DNA from: Arsenophonus sp964026495
Lineage (GTDB): Bacteria; Pseudomonadota; Gammaproteobacteria; Enterobacterales; Enterobacteriaceae
Reading direction: 5' to 3'
DNA: 64,000 nucleotides
NCBI RefSeq assembly: GCF_964026495.1
Contig: NZ_OZ032148.1
Location: 496,001-560,000 of the forward strand
Below, piece after piece: positions 59,229 through 64,000 of the stretch. A program made the position numbers and the translations under genes. Each line of letters begins with the position of its first letter. The first letter of the stretch is position 1. The notes under the pieces were generated by a model. The model did no database searches and was not told the DNA's origin. It saw nothing but the letters and a program-made list of their open reading frames with translations.

Positions 59229-59234
59229 TATAAT
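59229..59234 (+). promoter_or_regulatory. Probable -10 box of ssrA
   Basis: A TATAAT hexamer lies 18 bases before the mature 5' end of tmRNA, which is trimmed from a short precursor. No convincing -35 was found, so the assignment is tentative. Confidence 0.4.
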
Positions 59235-59252
59235 AATCTTTTAATAAATCAT

Positions 59253-59619
59253 GGGGCTGATTTAGGATTCGACGAAATTTATGAAACCCAAAAGTGCATG
59301 TCGAGGTGCGGTTGGCCTCGTAAAAAGCCGCAAAAAAATAGTCGCAAACGACAATCAATATACACTGGCAGCTTAATAACCTGCTTCAGCGTCTTCTCTT
59401 TCCCTAGCCTCCTCTCTTAGGACGGGGATAAAAGAAGTTAAATTTTAAAAAAGAGATCATGGGTTATCTAAAGTCTGAGATACCCCGTTGAAAATAAGAA
59501 GACTGAACTAATTAGTAGATGTGTCTGTTCATCATTAATTAGTAAAAAAACAGAACAAGCATGTAGTACTTAGGATGTAAAAATTTCGGACGCGGGTTCA
59601 ACTCCCGCCAGCTCCACCA
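59253..59619 (+). ncRNA. ssrA: Transfer-messenger RNA (tmRNA)
   Basis: tmRNA rescues ribosomes stalled on broken messages and tags the product for proteolysis. The tRNA-like 5' end GGGGCTGATTTAGGATTCGA and 3' end GGTTCAACTCCCGCCAGCTCC with encoded ACCA are both present, 367 bases overall. The reading frame starts at GCA 59344 and reads ANDNQYTLAA followed by two TAA codons (59374-59379); E. coli has ANDENYALAA. The pseudoknot regions are recognisable (for example CTTAGGACGGGGAT) though later ones are A/T-enriched. The degradation signal LAA is kept. smpB lies directly upstream. Confidence 0.98.
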
Positions 59620-59650
59620 AAATTTTTTTTATAAAATTTTTATTAATCAC

Positions 59651-59690
59651 TTATTAATTTATTTATAAATATTTATAAATAAATTAATAA
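59651..59690. repeat. Perfect 40-bp A/T palindrome after ssrA
   Basis: The left half TTATTAATTTATTTATAAAT is followed directly by its exact reverse complement. It contains no G or C at all and starts 32 bases after the 3' end of tmRNA, followed by TTT. It may act as the ssrA terminator despite its lack of G-C pairs. Confidence 0.9.
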
Positions 59691-59971
59691 TTTAAAATTA
59701 TGGTAATTTTTTTAAAAATCACTAATAGATAAAAATAAGATATTGATCCATATCATTTGCATTAATAAAGTATTGTCATATTTATTTTAATAAAAAATAT
59801 AGATCATAATAAATAACTAATATTTTTACTTACTGCTATTTTTAAAATAAAAAAATAAATTATTAATTTTATTTAAAAATAAAAACATACAAAAAATCAT
59901 AGATATTGATTATAAAAAAAGAAAATTTATAAAAAATAAAAAAATCTTATTAATTAATTACCTACAAAAAA
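59691..59971. other. Spacer between ssrA and the cold-shock gene
   Basis: No gene can be read after the palindrome. Only A/T-rich sequence precedes the terminator of the cold-shock gene. Confidence 0.5.
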
Positions 59972-60001
59972 GAAGCCTGTCACTATAAGGTGACAGGCTT
60001 C
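59972..60001 (-). terminator. Intrinsic terminator of the cold-shock gene
   Basis: A perfect 12-bp stem (GAAGCCTGTCAC with GTGACAGGCTTC, 6-base loop) followed on the minus strand by TTTTTTG. This is a textbook Rho-independent terminator, 43 bases after the stop codon, with a G+C-rich stem. Confidence 0.96.
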
Positions 60002-60043
60002 AAAAAATCCATTTTTTTATTTAATTTTACAAATATCATCATC

Positions 60044-60256
60044 TTAAAGAGCAGTTACATTCGCTGCAGCTGGACCTTTAGAGCCATCTTCAATGGTAAA
60101 TTCTACATTTTGTCCCTCAGCAAGGGTTTTGAATCCATTTCCTTGAATGGCAGAAAAGTGAACGAATACATCTTTGCTACCATCAGAAGGAGTGATGAAA
60201 CCAAAGCCTTTAGATTCATTAAACCACTTTACTTGACCTTTCATTTTGTCAGACAT
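60044..60256 (-). CDS. cspE: Cold-shock protein, CspE/CspC type
   Basis: This is a 70-residue OB-fold RNA chaperone and transcription antiterminator. The two RNA-binding motifs KGFGFITP and DVFVHFSAI are intact, within VKWFNESKGFGFITPSDGSKD. It differs from E. coli CspE and CspC at a similar small number of positions, so the paralogue name is uncertain. The ATG at 60256 is preceded by AGGAAAAGG; an in-frame ATG ten codons earlier is discounted because E. coli relatives begin at MS. It has a long A/T-rich leader upstream and a strong terminator downstream. Confidence 0.93.
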   Translation of the reverse strand: MSDKMKGQVKWFNESKGFGFITPSDGSKDVFVHFSAIQGNGFKTLAEGQNVEFTIEDGSKGPAAANVTAL

Positions 60257-60966
60257 GTGCCTTTTCCTATTATAACAAATAAACATTTTCCGCTTTTAGC
60301 TGGTTATAAATAAGCCTAAATTAATACTATTTAATTTGAAAGTACTTCAATTAAAATTACAATAATAACATCAAATATATAATATATTGTAATATACAAA
60401 TTAAAATATTTATAATTAAATATATTGTTTATTAGACTTCTTTTTATTAACGCACGAATAGTATATAATATCAATAGTTTTATACTCTTGTTTTAGATTT
60501 TTTCTAAAAAAATCGTAATAATTTTAAAAATACTTAAAATAAGAACCATTTAAATATTAAAAATAATTATTTAATTTCAGAAAATCATTTAACAAAAAAT
60601 AAATCTATTAAAATTTTACTAAAACTAAAATATTAAATTATATAATTTACTACTTTAATTCCTAATTTTAGAAAAAATTAAAATATACGATATATTTATA
60701 AATATATTACTATAACTAAATATAGATTTAAATAATTTTTTTAATAAAGAAATTCATTAAATAAACATCTATGTATAAAAATTTTTGTTATATAAATAAC
60801 TTTAGTATTATATAAAAATATGAAATATGATTTTATGATATTATAGCAAATATAAAAAAATAATAAATCTAATCAAATTATTACAATCACATTTAAGATT
60901 TATTTTTATAAAGATATTACTAGATATATCATGATTGATAAACAACAAAAAACATACTTTTTTTTG
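60257..60966. other. Spacer between the cold-shock gene and tRNA-Asn
   Basis: No gene is visible. The part next to the cold-shock gene is its untranslated leader and promoter region; a -35-like TTGAAG lies near 60350 on the minus strand but the -10 is unclear. Confidence 0.45.
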
Positions 60967-60995
60967 TTGACAAAAGATCATAAAATATTTACAAT
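60967..60995 (+). promoter_or_regulatory. Sigma-70 promoter of tRNA-Asn
   Basis: A perfect -35 TTGACA (60967-60972) and -10 TACAAT (60990-60995) are separated by exactly 17 bases. The mature tRNA begins 32 bases after the -10. Confidence 0.85.
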
Positions 60996-61027
60996 TTTTT
61001 TAATTTCACAAAATTTTTTAATTAAAT

Positions 61028-61103
61028 TCCTCCATAGTTCAGTCGGTAGAACAGCGGACTGTTAATCCGCGTGTCACTGGTTCGAATCCAGTTGGAGGAG
61101 CCA
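61028..61103 (+). tRNA. tRNA-Asn (anticodon GUU)
   Basis: This is a 76-base cloverleaf starting TCCTCCATAGTTCAGTCGG, with anticodon GTT in GGACTGTTAATCC, TTCGAATC in the T loop and acceptor end GGAGGAG followed by an encoded CCA. It is the only one of the three tRNA genes here with CCA in the DNA. Confidence 0.98.
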
Positions 61104-61366
61104 AAAAATATTTTTTTGTTCTTATATCTAATATTACATAAATATCTAATATTCCATAAAAACAAAGCAAATTATTATAATCAAAAAATATAATATATAT
61201 AAAAAAATAATTCATAAATAATTTATTTAACTGATAATTATAATATTTATTATATTATAAAATAATATTTATAAGATTTTATCTTTTAAAATCATCTTTT
61301 GAAATCTATCAAATTTTTTAATATAAAAAATCTTTAAATTAACAATATATTTTACTATTAAAATTA

Positions 61367-61453
61367 CGGAGGGAGAGAGATTCGAACTCTCGGATAGATT
61401 TACCCATCGGTGGTTTTCAAGACCACTGCCTTCAACCACTCGGCCATCCCTCC
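61367..61453 (-). tRNA. tRNA-Ser (anticodon UGA)
   Basis: This is an 87-base class II tRNA: 5' GGAGGGATGGCCGAGTGG, anticodon TGA in GGTCTTGAAAACC, a long variable arm, AGTTCGAATCTCT in the T arm and discriminator G. CCA is not encoded. It corresponds to E. coli serT, which also lies close to tusE; yccA between them has been lost. Confidence 0.97.
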
Positions 61454-61600
61454 ATAACAGATATATTGTAAAACTTTAAATCATTATAATATTCTACAAA
61501 AAATTACATAATTTAGATAGTATATATTATTAATATAATATACTTGAATAAAAAAATAAATTTTATAAAATATTAATTTATTTTATAGAGAAAATATTTT

Positions 61601-61930
61601 ATGTTTATATTTGAAAATCGTAAAATTGAAACTGATAATCATGGTTATCTAAAAAATAGTCAAGAATGGAAAAAATCCATGGTATATCTATTAGCTAAGC
61701 ATGAAAATATCATATTAACAAAACAACATTGGAAAATTATTCTATTTATCCGTGAATTTTATTTAAAATTCAATACATCACCAAGTATGCGAATGTTAAC
61801 AAAAGCAATTAGTCAACAATACGGTGAAACTATTGGTAATAGTTGTTATCTTTACAATCTTTTTCCAAACGGACCAGCTAAACAAGCAACAAAACTGGCA
61901 GGTTTGCCTAAACCGATAAAATGTATATGA
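61601..61930 (+). CDS. tusE: Sulfurtransferase TusE
   Basis: TusE takes persulfide sulfur from TusBCD and hands it to MnmA for 2-thiolation of the wobble uridine of Lys, Glu and Gln tRNAs. The 109 residues equal the E. coli length: FIFENRKIETDNHGYL, WKIILFIREFYLKFNTSPSMRML and the C-terminal GLPKPIKCI, whose penultimate Cys is the active sulfur carrier. Its sulfur ultimately comes from IscS, also in this window, and tRNA-Lys(UUU) here is one of its end targets. Confidence 0.96.
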   Translation: MFIFENRKIETDNHGYLKNSQEWKKSMVYLLAKHENIILTKQHWKIILFIREFYLKFNTSPSMRMLTKAISQQYGETIGNSCYLYNLFPNGPAKQATKLAGLPKPIKCI

Positions 61931-62013
61931 AATACAAAAAATTTACATTATCTTAATTTTAACTAATTAACACGTTAATTTGATGAACTTATATTATATC
62001 TAAAAATAAAATT

Positions 62014-62039
62014 CTTGAAATTTATATTTTAATCCATAT
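62014..62039 (+). promoter_or_regulatory. Probable sigma-32 promoter of hspQ
   Basis: A full CTTGAAA (62014-62020) is followed after 11 bases by ATCCATAT (62032-62039), six of eight matches to CCCCATnT, 48 bases before the hspQ start. hspQ is a sigma-32 gene in E. coli, which supports the assignment, although the A/T background weakens the -10. Confidence 0.55.
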
Positions 62040-62087
62040 ATTAAAAATAGTTAAAAGAAATGATAATTTTTAAAAATACTATCTACT

Positions 62088-62408
62088 ATGATAACTAACA
62101 GTAAATTTAATATTGGACAAAAAATTAGACATCAACTTTTAGGTTATCTGGGTGTTATAGTAGATGTTGATGCAAAATATTGTTTAGATATATTTAAAAA
62201 CAAAGATATTAAATACCATACAACTTTATTGGAAGCTCCATGGTATCATGTAATCATGGAAGATAGTAATGGTGAACATATTCATACTTATTTAGCTGAA
62301 GCTCAAATTACATATGAGATTTTTGATGAAAACCTAGATGACTCATCTTTAGATGAGTTATCAAAATCTATTAAAATTCAATTAGAAAATCCACAGTTAC
62401 GTAATTAA
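62088..62408 (+). CDS. hspQ: Heat-shock protein HspQ
   Basis: HspQ is a small heat-inducible hemimethylated-DNA-binding-fold protein that in E. coli and relatives affects DnaA stability and acts as a specificity factor for the Lon protease. The 106 residues (E. coli 105) match closely: SKFNIGQKIRHQLLGYLGVIVDVD, APWYHVIMEDSNGEHIHTYLAEAQI and the C-terminal ending PQLRN. It follows tusE, its E. coli neighbour, with yccW and yccX deleted. It appears intact. Confidence 0.95.
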   Translation: MITNSKFNIGQKIRHQLLGYLGVIVDVDAKYCLDIFKNKDIKYHTTLLEAPWYHVIMEDSNGEHIHTYLAEAQITYEIFDENLDDSSLDELSKSIKIQLENPQLRN

Positions 62409-62976
62409 ATTTTTATAATAACGTTAAATAGTATTATTTTAATAATACGAAATAATATTTTAGACTAATATATATTTCTTTAAATTATGTAAGAAAAATA
62501 AAATTTTTTTAAAAAAATAAGTTACATATTTTTTATTTTTCAAAATAAGAATAGATTATTAAAATCATATTATTAATTACAAAAAATAAAAACATAAAAA
62601 TCTAAAAATAATTGTATAATCTTTATATAATATTAACAGAAATTACCAGGTTTTCTAAAAACTATTTATTCAAATTTTGAAATAAATTATTATATATTAA
62701 GATATAATATAATTTCAAAATATATGTTTATGAACATACAGATGTTTTATACTTTTTTTAATAAAAAACATATCAAAAATTTTTAAATTTTTTACAAAAA
62801 ACAAAAAAAAATACTTATTACTTTTTTACTTTTATATATTTTTTATAAGTTTTATTTTTAATATTTTTTATTATTTGTAATAAATTTTATTTTAATATCA
62901 CTTTAAAATACATATCATTTTAAAACTATAAAAAATATAAAAAGCACACAAAAGAACATATAAAAAAATTTTTATT
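62409..62976. other. Spacer between hspQ and valS
   Basis: The genes are convergent and nothing coding is visible between them. The block hspQ and the valS block are not neighbours in E. coli, so this may be a rearrangement point. Confidence 0.5.
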
Positions 62977-64000
62977 TCAATTATTAAACTTTGATTTTTG
63001 AATTATTAATTCTTTTTCTATTGCTAAATTTATCTCCAATCGTTCACGCTCTTTTAAAATAATAGCAGAAGGTGCCCGCTTGAGAAAAATTTCGTTAGCT
63101 AATCTAGCTTTAATAATTGATATTTCTTGTTTTAATTTTTTAATTTTTTTATCTAAACGAAATAATTCTTTATTTTTATCAACTGAATTATCTATTGAAA
63201 TTAATATTTCAATACCACTTACTACTTGAGTTACAAAAAATGATTTTTCTTTTACTTGGTCAACAAGATGTATTGAAGTATACTTCAACATTCCTTGAAC
63301 AACATTTAAATGCTCTTTAAGTATTTTTTTAATGACATTATTCATACAACGTAAAAATACGTTCAATTGCTGACCAGAAGAAATATTCATTTCTTTTCGA
63401 ATGTTACGTACAGATACAATTATTTTTTTTATATATTCAATATTATAAAATGCTTCTTCATCAATCTTTGATGATTCAAAAACAGGAAAAGATTCCAACA
63501 TAATAGTATTTGCATTAAAATTTTTTAGCAATTTAATTTTTTGCCAAATACTTTCTGTAATAAATGGAATAATAGGATGAGCTAAACGTAATAAGCTTTC
63601 CAATATTTCAAGTAATGTATAACGCGTAGAACAAATCATTTTATGGTTACTCTGATTAATAATAATTTTTGAAAATTCTACATACCAATCACAAAATTGA
63701 TGCCATATGAATTCATAAATAATATTAGCAGCAATATCAAAACGATAAGTATCTAAAGCTTCACGATATGATTTAATTGTTTTATTAAATACTGTTCTGA
63801 TCCATCGATCAGGAAGAGAAAAAATCATTTCTTCAGTATTATATTTATTATAATAATCTTTTTTTTCAGTATTAATTAATACATAACGACTTACATTCCA
63901 AAGTTTATTACAAAAGTTACGATATCCAATAAGTCGTTTTATATTCCAATTAATATCTCTTCCAGTTGAAGCTAATGAAGCTAATGTAAAACGTAAAGCA
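62977..64000 (-). CDS. valS: Valine-tRNA ligase (3' part)
   Basis: ValS charges tRNA-Val. About 341 C-terminal codons are present; the frame is open to the window edge and the start lies beyond it. The sequence from the edge reads ALRFTLASLASTGRDINWNIKRLIGYRNFCNKLWN, the end of the catalytic core, then the anticodon-binding helical domain (IYEFIWHQFCDWYVEFSK, HPIIPFITESIWQKI), and the C-terminal coiled coil typical of ValRS (RLDKKIKKLKQEISIIKARLANE, ILKERERLEINLAIEKELI). The KMSKS loop is outside the window. holC and pepA, its E. coli neighbours, are not on this side. Confidence 0.97.
   Translation of the reverse strand, partial: ALRFTLASLASTGRDINWNIKRLIGYRNFCNKLWNVSRYVLINTEKKDYYNKYNTEEMIFSLPDRWIRTVFNKTIKSYREALDTYRFDIAANIIYEFIWHQFCDWYVEFSKIIINQSNHKMICSTRYTLLEILESLLRLAHPIIPFITESIWQKIKLLKNFNANTIMLESFPVFESSKIDEEAFYNIEYIKKIIVSVRNIRKEMNISSGQQLNVFLRCMNNVIKKILKEHLNVVQGMLKYTSIHLVDQVKEKSFFVTQVVSGIEILISIDNSVDKNKELFRLDKKIKKLKQEISIIKARLANEIFLKRAPSAIILKERERLEINLAIEKELIIQKSKFNN

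Noticed and set aside
59065..59358. Open frame of 97 codons antisense to smpB and ssrA
   Set aside because: It lies opposite the well-defined end of smpB and the start of tmRNA and has no family resemblance.
59990..60313. Open frame of 107 codons antisense to the cold-shock gene
   Set aside because: It is the shadow of a highly conserved coding sequence on the other strand.

Overview
This window looks like a stretch of chromosome from a genome-reduced, vertically inherited insect endosymbiont of the Enterobacterales. It is extremely A+T-rich. By my count of gene lengths only about 60% is protein-coding (roughly 38.7 kb of 64 kb). Long gene-poor spacers and identifiable pseudogenes are common, and nearly every intact protein is a close relative of a single-copy E. 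coli housekeeping protein. I see no phage, insertion sequence, integrase, plasmid or CRISPR genes. The glutamine-dependent form of NadE and the tmRNA tag ANDNQYTLAA fit a Morganellaceae (Arsenophonus-like) symbiont better than an Escherichia-like one, but that placement is inference.

Layout. 1-493: 3' part of upp. 715-3309 (-): relics of the mannose PTS operon manXYZ, beside pabB as in E. coli. 5.7-10.4 kb: ftnA, uup, fabA. 11.8-15.2 kb: tRNA-Lys, pnuC, gpmA, sdaC. 15.9-20.3 kb (-): ybjG-like phosphatase, grxA and the arginine ABC transporter artPIQM. 21.7-27.2 kb: infA, trxB pseudogene, ftsK, lolA. 27.3-34.6 kb: ahpC, yciC, cls, ychE, hns, galU. 36.2-41.5 kb: xthA, sppA, iscS, suhB. 41.8-53.2 kb: glyA, nadE, tadA, yfhL, acpS, pdxJ, era, rnc, lepB, lepA. 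54.5-59.6 kb: ung, grpE, nadK, bamE, ratA, smpB, ssrA. 60-64 kb: a cold-shock gene, tRNA-Asn, tRNA-Ser, tusE, hspQ and the 3' part of valS. Many blocks keep E. coli order with genes deleted in place (nadA, lrp, tonB/yciAB, tdk/adhE, iscR, glnB, recO, recN, ratB).

How the genes work together. The cell keeps translation and tRNA modification (infA, lepA, smpB/ssrA, tadA, iscS, tusE, valS), envelope assembly (lolA, bamE, lepB, sppA, cls, fabA, galU), B-vitamin and cofactor steps (pabB for folate, pdxJ for vitamin B6, pnuC/nadE/nadK for NAD(P)), and import of host amino acids (artPIQM, sdaC). Regulation is sparse, but a sigma-32 promoter is still readable before grpE and probably before hspQ, and hns is intact.

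I found no previously undescribed multi-gene system. The points most worth checking are: SuhB has lost three metal-binding acidic residues (E67A, D84N, D87N) although the frame is intact; Era is split by a one-base slip in an A10 tract; FtsK stops just before its DNA-reading gamma domain, with the start of that domain still legible after the stop; IscS lacks its C-terminal tail; trxB is dead while ahpC and grxA remain; and the spacers hold long, almost pure A/T palindromes with arms up to 21 bp, several of them near gene ends.
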